A stretch of DNA of 64,000 nucleotides from Halovenus sp037080055 (GTDB taxonomy: Archaea; Halobacteriota; Halobacteria; Halobacteriales; Haloarculaceae): contig NZ_JBAOJI010000007.1 in the NCBI RefSeq assembly GCF_037080055.1, positions 62,001 to 126,000 of the forward strand, written 5' to 3'. This document shows positions 9,840 through 17,754 of the stretch, in pieces. Numbering within the stretch: position 1 is the first letter of the stretch; every line of letters begins with the position of its first letter. A model generated the notes under the pieces. It ran no database searches. It saw nothing but the letters and a program-made list of their open reading frames with translations, and was not told where the DNA came from. The position numbers and the translations under genes are program-made.

Positions 9840-11780
9840 ATGAGTGACGGTGCTGACACGGACGACGGCGCTCAGAATCCGGCTGTCAGTGTTTTGCAAT
9901 CAGTCACACCGGAGTTCATTCGCAAGAGCTTCGCGATCAAGTTCGGACTCGTCCTGTTGATCATGGCGCTGTCGATCGGTGCGATCGGCGTCGCCGCTAC
10001 ACAGGTCATCACCGACCAGACCGAATCGAACGTCGAATCCGAGTTCCTCGGTGACGCACAACAGCAGGCCGATATCATCGAGCAGTGGCTGGAAACGAAC
10101 CGCTTGCAGACACAACTACTCTCGGAGAACGTCTCGACGGGCGACAATCTCGACTCCGAGTTGAGTCGCCAGCAACGGGAACTCTCCAGTGACCTCGTCC
10201 ACGCACACGTGATCGACGACGACGAGACCGAGGGGCCGGTCGTCGTCGCGGGAACCGACTCCGATCTCGGACGTGATCTCAGCGACAGCGAACGGGACTG
10301 GTTCGTCGACCCGAACAACGTCAACACGATTTTCGACCTCGAAGCGACCGAGGTGTACGTTTCCGACACCTACACCGTCGGCAACGACAACGTCGTCGGC
10401 TTCGTCAGTCCCGTTTCGGAGGCCGAAGACCGGTATCTCTTCCTCGAAATCTCCGTCGAAGAGGTCCAGCAGTCGCTCCGTGGCTCCGAAGACGACGACG
10501 TTGGATTCACGCAGGCAGTCAACACCGGTGCCTACCAGACTGACGATGGCGACGAGAATCTCGTGATGATCGACGCTCGAGGCAGCAACGGAAAACTCTT
10601 CGAGGCGTACGCAGGCGACGGTGACGAGGCGCTGCGGGTTCTCGATCAGGCCAACGAACTGCGAAGCAGCGACGAGACGGCCGGTGTCGAACAGGAGATG
10701 CCCGCGAACAGCGAAGTGATCGACGAAGTGTACACCGTCGGCTACTCGCCGGTCGAGAACAGCGACTGGGTCGTCGTGACACATGGCCCCCGTTCGAGTG
10801 TGTTCGGATTCGTCGACACGCTCTCGACGTGGGGACTGATCGTCACGCTGTTTTCGGTGCTTCTGATCGGCGTGACGGGGTCGGTGCTTGGATACAGCAC
10901 TGCGACTTCCATCGACCGACTCACCAGCAAGACCGATGAGATCCGGGAGGGTGATCTGGACGTGGCGCTACACAGCAGCCGGATCGACAACATCGGTCGC
11001 CTCTACGACGGCTTCGACGACATGCGCGACGCGCTGAAGACACAGATTCAAGAAGCCGAGCAGGCCCGCAAGGAGGCCGAAGTCGCTCGCGCCGAGGCCG
11101 AGGAACTCGCGGACTATCTGCAGGACAAAGCCGAGGAGTACTCTGAGGTGATGCAGCAGGTCAGCGCCGGCGACATGACCCAGCGCATGGAGCAGGACGG
11201 CGAAGAGGACTCCATGGATCAGATCGCCGAGGAGTTCAACGACATGATCGAGGAACTCGAGAAGACCACTGGCCAACTCAAAAGCTACGTCGACGAAGTC
11301 GAAGCGGCCGGTGCCGAAGTCGAAAGCTCTGCGGCGACGGTCCGAGAGGCCAGCGAGCAGGTTGCGGATTCCATCCAGAAAATCTCCGACGACGCCTACG
11401 ACCAGAAGGACCGACTCGACGAGCTAACGATGGTCATGGACAGTCTCGCCGACGATATCGAATCCATCGCCGAGGAGTACGACGATATCGATATGAGCGA
11501 CTCACTCGACCAGATCCGCGAGGCCAGCACACAACTCGACGAACTGACCGACCTGAGTCAGGAGACGATGGCCGAAGCTGAGGAAGTTGCCGGGGCGGCA
11601 GAAGAACAGGCCGCCGAACTGAACGCCGTCTCCGACCGAGCGAACGAACTCCAGCGGTACGCCCAGCCACTTCGTGACATCCTCGAACGGTTCGAGACCG
11701 AAGCCGAACACGAGTTCGTCTTCTCTGTCGGCCCGACCGGCGGCGCTGCGAGTCCGAGCAGTCAAGACGACGACGAATAG
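9840..11780 (+). CDS. membrane transducer-like protein with Cache-type sensor and HAMP, lacking the MCP tip
   Basis: 646-residue membrane protein built like a haloarchaeal Htr transducer. TM1 is about residues 33-57, then an extracytoplasmic region of roughly 270 residues (likely double-Cache), TM2 about 332-352, a HAMP domain, an Ala/Glu coiled coil ('EAEQARKEAEVARAEAEEL') and a second HAMP-like segment ('VSAGDMTQRMEQDGEEDS'). The rest is helical and ends in the haloarchaeal Htr tail 'EHEFVFSVGPTGGAAS'. The hairpin tip that binds CheA/CheW in every true chemoreceptor (a stretch like 'NLLALNANIEAARAGE') is absent: the helices run straight from 'SIQKISDDAYDQKDRLDEL' to 'GAAEEQAAELNAVSDRANE'. 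It is therefore unlikely to drive a kinase directly. A close paralogue follows. Confidence 0.85.
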   Translation: MSDGADTDDGAQNPAVSVLQSVTPEFIRKSFAIKFGLVLLIMALSIGAIGVAATQVITDQTESNVESEFLGDAQQQADIIEQWLETNRLQTQLLSENVSTGDNLDSELSRQQRELSSDLVHAHVIDDDETEGPVVVAGTDSDLGRDLSDSERDWFVDPNNVNTIFDLEATEVYVSDTYTVGNDNVVGFVSPVSEAEDRYLFLEISVEEVQQSLRGSEDDDVGFTQAVNTGAYQTDDGDENLVMIDARGSNGKLFEAYAGDGDEALRVLDQANELRSSDETAGVEQEMPANSEVIDEVYTVGYSPVENSDWVVVTHGPRSSVFGFVDTLSTWGLIVTLFSVLLIGVTGSVLGYSTATSIDRLTSKTDEIREGDLDVALHSSRIDNIGRLYDGFDDMRDALKTQIQEAEQARKEAEVARAEAEELADYLQDKAEEYSEVMQQVSAGDMTQRMEQDGEEDSMDQIAEEFNDMIEELEKTTGQLKSYVDEVEAAGAEVESSAATVREASEQVADSIQKISDDAYDQKDRLDELTMVMDSLADDIESIAEEYDDIDMSDSLDQIREASTQLDELTDLSQETMAEAEEVAGAAEEQAAELNAVSDRANELQRYAQPLRDILERFETEAEHEFVFSVGPTGGAASPSSQDDDE

Positions 11781-11807
11781 CCGTCTCCGCTGCCGGTTTC
11801 GGAGATG

Positions 11808-11832
11808 GTGTCAATTGAACGTGATTTGACAC
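11808..11832. promoter_or_regulatory. inverted repeat upstream of second transducer gene
   Basis: Perfect 7-bp inverted repeat GTGTCAA-N11-TTGACAC. It sits about 35 bases upstream of the TATA-like TTTATA at 11865-11870, which is about 28 bases from the ATG at 11896 and so fits a nearly leaderless mRNA. The arrangement is that of an activator or repressor site, but it could also be the 3' hairpin of the first transducer transcript. Confidence 0.4.
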
Positions 11833-11895
11833 AAATAAATGATATGCGAGTTGTTTGCCGTGGATTTATAATGTGTCCTGAAATATGCAGGTGTA

Positions 11896-13755
11896 ATGTT
11901 AGAGGATCAAGAGGAGGCGGATCGAGGAATCAGGTATCGATTGCGGAGCAGGTATATGTTCAAGATCGCTGCGGCGGTGATTGTGATTGCGGTTGTTCTT
12001 GCTGGACTGGGGTGGTGGACGTTCACTGGTGTTCAGGCGAGTGTCTCCGACGATGCCGAGTCCTCGCTGTTGAGCGCTTCGGAACGTGAGGCGGACGGTA
12101 TCGAACGGTTCATCGAGGAACGAAACGCCGCCACGCTTCGAATCGCGAACGAGGAGGGGATCGGCGAGATGAGCGATTCGGAGATCGACGCTGCGCTCAC
12201 CGAGGAACTGCGGAAAGTACCAAGCGATGTCGCGGCCATTCACTACTACAATATCGAGGAGCAGACCGTCGAGATTAGCACGGAGTCCGGTGCCGAGGGA
12301 GTCAGAGTCGAGGAAGAGCGGTTCCCGTGGGTCGAGGCCGCCCGGCAGGCGACAGCAGACGAGGTCCGCTCGCTCGAACCGAACAGCGGGACGGTCGGAA
12401 CCGGTGAGGGCAACGAGAAACAACTCGGCTTCGTCGCACCGATCGCAGACCGCGAATCGCACGCTATCGTCATCGTTGTCGATCTCGAGGAGCGGAGTTC
12501 ACTGCTCAACTCGCCGGTCGACGACGGTGCGATTCACGTCGCGTCCTACGGGGCCGACGGACAGATCGTTCTCGCCGAGGATCTCGAGACGATTCTTCAG
12601 GATCATCCACTCGCCGGTGAACTCTCTTATCTCACCGATGGCCAGGTACAGTCTCAGACCGACCAGGTCACGGCACAGACCGATCTCTTCGAGGACGACA
12701 GTCTGGTCGTCGCCGGCACGGCAGTCGAGAACAAACGCTGGGTCGTGACGACGACAGCCGAACAGTCGACGATCTTCGCCACTGCCAGCGAGGTCTCTCG
12801 GAGCCTCCTCATCCTGATTGTCGTCTCGCTGCTTGGGTTGATCGTCCTCGGGGCTGCGATCACCCGCGATATCAACCGGTCGCTGAAACGGATGACCGCC
12901 TACGCGGAAGAAATCGAAGACGGCAATCTCGGCGTGGATATCGAAGAGTCCCGCGTCGACGAGTTCGGCCAGCTTTCGGTGCTGTTCTCGCGGATCCGGG
13001 ACAGCCTCAAAGGACAGATCAAAGAAGCCGAACAGGCCCGCAAGGAGGCCGAAGTCGCTCGGGCCGAAGCCGAAGAACTGGCTCGGCACCTGCAGAACAA
13101 AGCTGAGGAGTACTCCGACGTGATGCAACAGGTCGGGGCCGGGGATATGACCCAGCGCATGGAGCAGGACGGCGAAGAGGACTCCATGGATAAGATCGCC
13201 GAGGAGTTCAACGAGATGATCGAGGAACTCGAGAAGACCACCGGTCAACTCAAAAGTTACGTCGACGAAGTCGAAGCGGCCGGTGCCGAGGTCGAACAGA
13301 GTTCCCGGACGGTCCGGGAAGCCAGCGAGCAGGTCGCCGAATCGATCCAGAAGATCTCCGACGACGCCTACGATCAGAAGGACCGACTCGACGAACTCCG
13401 CCGGTCGATGGAGGAAGTCGTCGAACGGATCGACGCCATCGCCGACGAGTACGACAACGTCTCCGTCGACGACGCGCTCGATCAGATCCGCGACGTGGCC
13501 GACGAACTCGATCAGATCGCCGAGTTGAGCCAGGAGACGATGGCCGAATCACAGGAGGTCGCCGGTGCGGCCGAAGAACAGGCCGCCGAACTGAATACCG
13601 TCTCCGACCGAGCGAACGAACTCCAGCGGTACGCCGAACCGCTCCGCGATATCCTCGAACGGTTCGACACTGAGGAAGAACACGAGTTCGTCTTCTCCGT
13701 CGGCCCGACCGGCGGTGCCGCAAGCCCCGACGGCGAACTCGGCAACGACGCCTGA
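11896..13755 (+). CDS. second tipless transducer-like membrane protein (paralogue)
   Basis: 619 residues with the same plan as the gene before it: short cytoplasmic start, TM1 about 20-45, an extracytoplasmic sensor of roughly 250 residues, TM2 about 298-322, HAMP, coiled coil, second HAMP-like segment and the tail 'EHEFVFSVGPTGGAASPDG'. The sensor half shows little similarity to the neighbour, while the cytoplasmic half is nearly identical, including 45 identical bases (13147-13191 and 11175-11219). It also lacks the CheA/CheW-binding hairpin tip. A TATA-like box at 11865-11870 suggests its own promoter. Likely function: a ligand-sensing partner that assembles with full-length transducers, or a non-chemotactic sensor; this is inference. 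Confidence 0.85.
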   Translation: MLEDQEEADRGIRYRLRSRYMFKIAAAVIVIAVVLAGLGWWTFTGVQASVSDDAESSLLSASEREADGIERFIEERNAATLRIANEEGIGEMSDSEIDAALTEELRKVPSDVAAIHYYNIEEQTVEISTESGAEGVRVEEERFPWVEAARQATADEVRSLEPNSGTVGTGEGNEKQLGFVAPIADRESHAIVIVVDLEERSSLLNSPVDDGAIHVASYGADGQIVLAEDLETILQDHPLAGELSYLTDGQVQSQTDQVTAQTDLFEDDSLVVAGTAVENKRWVVTTTAEQSTIFATASEVSRSLLILIVVSLLGLIVLGAAITRDINRSLKRMTAYAEEIEDGNLGVDIEESRVDEFGQLSVLFSRIRDSLKGQIKEAEQARKEAEVARAEAEELARHLQNKAEEYSDVMQQVGAGDMTQRMEQDGEEDSMDKIAEEFNEMIEELEKTTGQLKSYVDEVEAAGAEVEQSSRTVREASEQVAESIQKISDDAYDQKDRLDELRRSMEEVVERIDAIADEYDNVSVDDALDQIRDVADELDQIAELSQETMAESQEVAGAAEEQAAELNTVSDRANELQRYAEPLRDILERFDTEEEHEFVFSVGPTGGAASPDGELGNDA

Positions 13756-13809
13756 CTGTCAGCGCTCGCCGCTTTCGGTCGTTTCCACCTCCCTGGAGAT
13801 CACCCTGTA

Positions 13810-13832
13810 CTTAAATTACCCCCGATATCAGT
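13810..13832 (+). promoter_or_regulatory. degenerate copy of the retinal-gene promoter element
   Basis: CTTAAATTACCCCCGATATCAGT contains, in the same order, the TTAA, CCCCG and CAGT blocks of the 17-bp element found before blh and crtI, with 4 extra bases between the last two. It ends 38 bases before the ATG at 13871, close to the 40-42 bases seen at the other two sites. It may be a site through which the regulator controls its own gene. Confidence 0.35.
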
Positions 13833-13870
13833 GGTGGGAACTGGTTGTAATCGGCATTATACGTAGAGAT

Positions 13871-14272
13871 ATGACTCACCCATCGATGACCGGGGCCCAC
13901 AGCGGCCCGGGCGGCGAACCGACGGCACTGACCGAGGAAGCCGATATCGAGTCGCTCCTCGGAACGCTCGAGGACCCGGATTGCCGCGCGATCATCGAGG
14001 CGACGACGAGCGAGGCACTGTCGGCCAGTGAACTTTCGGATCGATGCGAACTCCCGCTGTCGACGACCTACCGGAAAGTGGACCAACTCACCGACGTGGG
14101 CGTGCTCGAAGAGCGCGTCCGACTCTCCCGGTCCGGCCAACACACCAGCGAATACACCCTCCAGATCGATTCCATCCAGCTTTCTGTCGACTCCGAATCC
14201 GGGATTGTCCTCAAGATTTCCGAAGAACAGCCGCTTCAGTCCGACAACTCCCTCGTCGCCGGTGCCGACTGA
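13871..14272 (+). CDS. winged helix-turn-helix transcriptional regulator
   Basis: 133-residue DNA-binding protein with an ArsR/TrmB-like winged helix: 'LEDPDCRAIIEATTSEALSASELSDRCELPLSTTYRKVDQLTDVGVLEE' is helix 1, the helix-turn-helix and the lead into the wing. I start it at the ATG at 13871; a longer frame exists upstream but overlaps the previous gene and is not regulator-like. The last about 45 residues ('EYTLQIDSIQLSVDSESGIVL') are beta-rich and could dimerise or sense a ligand. It lies 100 bases before blh, on the same strand, making it the obvious candidate regulator of the retinal/carotenoid genes. Direct control is not shown by the sequence. Confidence 0.82.
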   Translation: MTHPSMTGAHSGPGGEPTALTEEADIESLLGTLEDPDCRAIIEATTSEALSASELSDRCELPLSTTYRKVDQLTDVGVLEERVRLSRSGQHTSEYTLQIDSIQLSVDSESGIVLKISEEQPLQSDNSLVAGAD

Positions 14273-14318
14273 ACTGGTTCTGTTCGGCCGTAGTTTCTCT
14301 GCACTCGGCTCAACCCCT

Positions 14319-14335
14319 TTTTAATCCCCGCAGTA
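14319..14335 (+). promoter_or_regulatory. shared promoter element before blh
   Basis: TTTTAATCCCCGCAGTA, identical over 17 bases to the element at 15447-15463 before crtI. The TTTTAAT part resembles an archaeal TATA box. The element ends 42 bases before the ATG at 14378. Confidence 0.7.
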
Positions 14336-14377
14336 CCGTGGCTTCCGGCTTAGGGAGATTCTCCCCAATATGTGTAT

Positions 14378-15412
14378 ATGGCGACGACACGTTCCGTTCT
14401 CCGCGAGCGGATGCACTGGCAGGTCGAAGACATTGCAATTACCGGCGCCCGTCTCTCTTTGCTCGTCCTCACCGTGGGATTCGGACTCGCGGCAGCCCTG
14501 GACCTGACCGTTCCCGTCAGAACGCAGATGGTCGTCTATCTCGTGGGAATGGTCGCGTTGAACCTCCCCCACGGCGGCTACGAACACTTCACGAACCTTC
14601 GACACAGGGGGCTTCCCTTCGGTGCCCGGTACGTGGGGATCTATCTCCTCGCAGTCGCGGGGTTCGTCGGGCTATTTTTCGTCGCACCCGTTACCGCTCT
14701 GGCAATCGCGTTCGCCACCGCCGTCGCCAAGGGTGGCCACGGCGATTTGCACGTCATGGACGGTGTCGTCGGCAGTGATCACCTCCAGTACCGGGTTCAG
14801 CGAGTGCTCGCCGCCTTCGTCCGTGGCGGCGCGGTGATGATCGTTCCGCTCTTTCTGTGGCGGGACACCTACATCGGCTTCTCGCAGTTGATGGTCAGCA
14901 TGTTCGATCCCGCGGCGATGGGAACGATTGGGACCCGGATCGAAACGGGCGCACCGTTTTTGCTCGCAGGCTACGGGATTGCGCTGGTCGCCCATCTCGG
15001 AGGTGGTTACCTGACCGGTGGGTTCTCCCCAGACTGGCTCCGGGATGTCGGTGAAACGGTGCTTCTGGTCGCCTACTTCGCGGTCGTCCCGGTGGTCGTC
15101 TCTATCGGGCTGTACTTCCCGCTGTGGTACTCGATGCGACAGTCGGGCCGGTCGGCTGTTGCCCACCGTGTCGAATCCGACGACGACGGCCTCTCGGTCC
15201 AGGCAATCTGGGCTGTCTTCGTCGCCGGGGCCTTCCTGACTGGGACCGTCGCTGCCACGTTGTATCTCGTCGCCCCGAACCCCCTCGGTGTCGGGAACCT
15301 CCTCGGCGGACTCGTCGCGTTCTATACGATTTTCATCTGTGTGATTGCGATGCCCCACGTCGTCGTCGGCCAGTGGCTCGACCGAACGCGGGGTATCTGG
15401 TACGTGCCCTGA
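14378..15412 (+). CDS. blh: Brp/Blh-family beta-carotene 15,15'-dioxygenase
   Basis: Integral membrane oxygenase that cleaves beta-carotene to retinal, the chromophore of bacteriorhodopsin-type proteins. About 344 residues with seven to eight hydrophobic segments. The family's metal-binding histidines are visible in 'NLPHGGYEHF' and 'KGGHGDLHVMDG'; further conserved His are in 'MPHVVVGQW' near the end. I use the ATG at 14378; an in-frame GTG at 14372 is possible, but 14378 gives the same spacing to the upstream 17-bp element as crtI has. It sits between the winged-helix regulator and crtI, so substrate synthesis and cleavage are encoded together. No opsin gene is in the window. Confidence 0.9.
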   Translation: MATTRSVLRERMHWQVEDIAITGARLSLLVLTVGFGLAAALDLTVPVRTQMVVYLVGMVALNLPHGGYEHFTNLRHRGLPFGARYVGIYLLAVAGFVGLFFVAPVTALAIAFATAVAKGGHGDLHVMDGVVGSDHLQYRVQRVLAAFVRGGAVMIVPLFLWRDTYIGFSQLMVSMFDPAAMGTIGTRIETGAPFLLAGYGIALVAHLGGGYLTGGFSPDWLRDVGETVLLVAYFAVVPVVVSIGLYFPLWYSMRQSGRSAVAHRVESDDDGLSVQAIWAVFVAGAFLTGTVAATLYLVAPNPLGVGNLLGGLVAFYTIFICVIAMPHVVVGQWLDRTRGIWYVP

Positions 15413-15446
15413 TCTGTCCGGCACGGCTGTGCTCTCTCGACCGCCG

Positions 15447-15463
15447 TTTTAATCCCCGCAGTA
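15447..15463 (+). promoter_or_regulatory. shared promoter element before crtI
   Basis: Second exact copy of TTTTAATCCCCGCAGTA, ending 40 bases before the crtI ATG at 15504. See the copy before blh. Confidence 0.7.
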
Positions 15464-15503
15464 TCTGGGTCCGGGGTTCTCGTCTGTCTGGACCTACACA
15501 ACA

Positions 15504-17039
15504 ATGATGAGTGACCCAGCACTCCCCGGAGAGTCGATTGGCATCGTCGGCGCAGGATTTGGCGGGTTGGCGGCCGCCGCCTATCTCGCCGACGCCGGTG
15601 CCGATGTCACGATCTACGAACAACAACCGCAGGTCGGCGGTGTCGCTGGCGTCATCGAGGAAGACGGCTTCCGGTTCGACACGGGGCCGTCGTGGTATCT
15701 GATGCCCGGCCTCTTCGAGCGCTTCTTCGAGCACTTCGGCCACGAACCTGAGGACTTCTATGATCTCGTCCGACTCGATCCGCACTACCGGATCTTCTGG
15801 ACGGACGGCGACAGCGTCGATATTCCCTCGAACACCGACCGGGCCGCGGAGCTATTCGAGTCGTACGAAGATGGGGCCGGGGAGGCTTTCGAGGCCTATC
15901 TCGATCAATCCGCCGAAACCTACGAGATCGGGATGGACCGGTTCGTCGTCCCGAATCGGAGTCGATTCCGGGATTACGTCTCGCTGGACGTTGCCAAATC
16001 CGCCCGCGGTCTCTCCCTGCTCGGGACGATGGACGACCACGTCGCCGACTATTTCGATCATCCCAAACTCCGCCAGATCGTCCAGTACACGCTGGTTTTC
16101 CTCGGCGGCGCGCCGCACAACACGCCGGCGCTGTACAATCTGATGAGCCACGTCGACTTCGAGTTGGGCGTCTACTACCCACAAGGCGGCATGTACGCCG
16201 TCGTCGAGGCGATGGAGTCGGTCTGCAAAGCCCAGGGTGTCGACATTCTGACTTCGACGGCAGTCACGGCGCTCGACCCACAGGATAGCGGCGTTGCCAT
16301 CGAGTACGACGGCGGCCGCCGGACCCACGACCGCGTTGTCTCTAACGCGCCGGTCGCCCACACTGAACGCGAACTCCTGCCCGACGGCGCGGTCAACCGC
16401 GATCCGGCGTACTGGGACGACCGGACGTACGCGCCGTCGGCGTACATGTGCTATCTCGGTGTCGACGGGGAACTCCCGGAACTCGACCACCACACGCTCG
16501 TGCTCCCCACCTACTGGGACGAACACTTCGAGTCTATCTTCGACGCGCCAGGGTGGCCGGACAACCCTGCCTATTACGTCAACGTTCCCTCGCAGACCGA
16601 TCCGACGGCGGCCCCCAACGGGAAAGAAACGCTGGTTGTGCTGGTTCCGATCGCACCGGGGCTGGAAGACGACGAGTCGGCACGCGAACAGATGCGTGAC
16701 GACATCCTCGACTCGCTGGCCGAACACGCAGGCGTCGATCTGCGCGGGCGAATCGAGTTCGAGCGCGAGATGTGCGTCTCGGACTACCGCGGCCAGTTCA
16801 ACAAACCACAGGGGACGGCGCTGGGGCTAGCACACACGCTCTTTCAGACCGGGCCGATGCGACCTTCTCATCGAGCACCCGGCGTGAATCGACTCTACTA
16901 CGTCGGCGGCGACACCAATCCCGGAATCGGCGTGCCGATGTGTCTACTCAGCGGCGAACACGTCGCGGAGACAATCGAAGAAGATGCGACCGGTACGGGC
17001 GTGATCGATACCGTCCTTCCGGGCAGGCTGCGGTCCTGA
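15504..17039 (+). CDS. crtI: phytoene desaturase / carotenoid FAD oxidoreductase
   Basis: 511-residue CrtI-family flavoenzyme that introduces double bases into the carotenoid backbone (phytoene towards lycopene). N-terminal dinucleotide motif 'IGIVGAGFGGLAAAAYLADAG' and the family block 'GGVAGVIEEDGFRFDTGPSWYLMP'. The C-terminal FAD signature 'YYVGGDTNPGIGVPMCLLSGEHVAETI' is typical. Its neighbours blh and the shared promoter element tie it to retinal supply. CrtD-like hydroxycarotenoid desaturases of the bacterioruberin pathway are similar, so the exact step is less sure than the family. Two bases separate its stop from the convergent small membrane protein. Confidence 0.88.
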   Translation: MMSDPALPGESIGIVGAGFGGLAAAAYLADAGADVTIYEQQPQVGGVAGVIEEDGFRFDTGPSWYLMPGLFERFFEHFGHEPEDFYDLVRLDPHYRIFWTDGDSVDIPSNTDRAAELFESYEDGAGEAFEAYLDQSAETYEIGMDRFVVPNRSRFRDYVSLDVAKSARGLSLLGTMDDHVADYFDHPKLRQIVQYTLVFLGGAPHNTPALYNLMSHVDFELGVYYPQGGMYAVVEAMESVCKAQGVDILTSTAVTALDPQDSGVAIEYDGGRRTHDRVVSNAPVAHTERELLPDGAVNRDPAYWDDRTYAPSAYMCYLGVDGELPELDHHTLVLPTYWDEHFESIFDAPGWPDNPAYYVNVPSQTDPTAAPNGKETLVVLVPIAPGLEDDESAREQMRDDILDSLAEHAGVDLRGRIEFEREMCVSDYRGQFNKPQGTALGLAHTLFQTGPMRPSHRAPGVNRLYYVGGDTNPGIGVPMCLLSGEHVAETIEEDATGTGVIDTVLPGRLRS

Positions 17040-17040
17040 C

Positions 17041-17235
17041 TCAGTCCTCTCGACGGGTCGCGAGCCAGACGACCGCCGGTGCGACCGCCAGCCAGAACAG
17101 CGCGACGAGTAGAAAGACCGGGTTCGTGGTCGCGACCGCCGTTGCAAACGCCGCCAGTCCGAGACAGAGTCCGCCAGCGGTGAGAATCTGATAGAACTGC
17201 CCCAGCCCCGCGAACCAGCGGACGTACTTTTCCAT
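17041..17235 (-). CDS. small two-TM membrane protein
   Basis: 64 residues with two hydrophobic segments (about 8-32 and 38-58) and a charged end 'TRRED'. Not recognised. It is convergent with crtI, its stop 2 bases from the crtI stop, and lies 30 bases downstream of the SRPBCC gene on the same strand, so it may be the last gene of that short unit. Confidence 0.65.
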   Translation of the reverse strand: MEKYVRWFAGLGQFYQILTAGGLCLGLAAFATAVATTNPVFLLVALFWLAVAPAVVWLATRRED

Positions 17236-17266
17236 ACGACACCCTCGATAGCCCGTCAGTAGTAGA

Positions 17267-17716
17267 TTACGGCGCTGCCTGTTCCTCTGATTCGAGTACG
17301 GTCTTGAGATTCTCTAGCGTCGTCCGCAGCTCCCGCTCGTTGTACCGCTCGACCAGCGGCGTCGCTGCCTTCGAGAGCACCCGGCCCGGGATGTCGTACG
17401 CCGCACTGTAGGTGACCTCCGTTCCGTCATCGCGTTCCTCGAAGACGAATTCGATCTCTCCCGTGAGTCGTCCACGCATCTCGAAGACCATCCGTTCGTT
17501 TTCCTCGTGTGTCTGCTCGACTAGTTCGCCGTCGATGCCGACACCGACCATCTCGTAGGTGTGTTCGAGTCGCTTTCCGCCGTTGTCCAGCCGCTGGACG
17601 TTTCGGATGTCGGTGATGTTGGAGGTGATCAAGGAGTGGTTGTGTGGATCGTCGAGATACGCGAACACGTCTTCGACCGGCCGGTCGATGTAGATTGACT
17701 CACTGACTTCGGTCAT
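17267..17716 (-). CDS. SRPBCC (START-like) family protein
   Basis: 149 residues from the ATG at 17716 ('MTEVSESIYIDRPVEDVFAYLDDPHNHSLI'). The opening strand-helix pattern and 'GRLTGEIEFVFEERDDGTEVTYSAAYDIPG' are typical of the polyketide-cyclase/START fold, a deep hydrophobic cavity that binds lipids or aromatic ligands. Substrate unknown. A GTG-type longer start upstream would extend into the spacer and is not needed. It follows the MutS-like gene by 38 bases downstream of nothing else on this strand. Functional link to the carotenoid genes next door is possible but not shown. Confidence 0.82.
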   Translation of the reverse strand: MTEVSESIYIDRPVEDVFAYLDDPHNHSLITSNITDIRNVQRLDNGGKRLEHTYEMVGVGIDGELVEQTHEENERMVFEMRGRLTGEIEFVFEERDDGTEVTYSAAYDIPGRVLSKAATPLVERYNERELRTTLENLKTVLESEEQAAP

Positions 17717-17754
17717 ACTGGAAACTTCGGACCAAACGGACAAAAATCAGCGGC

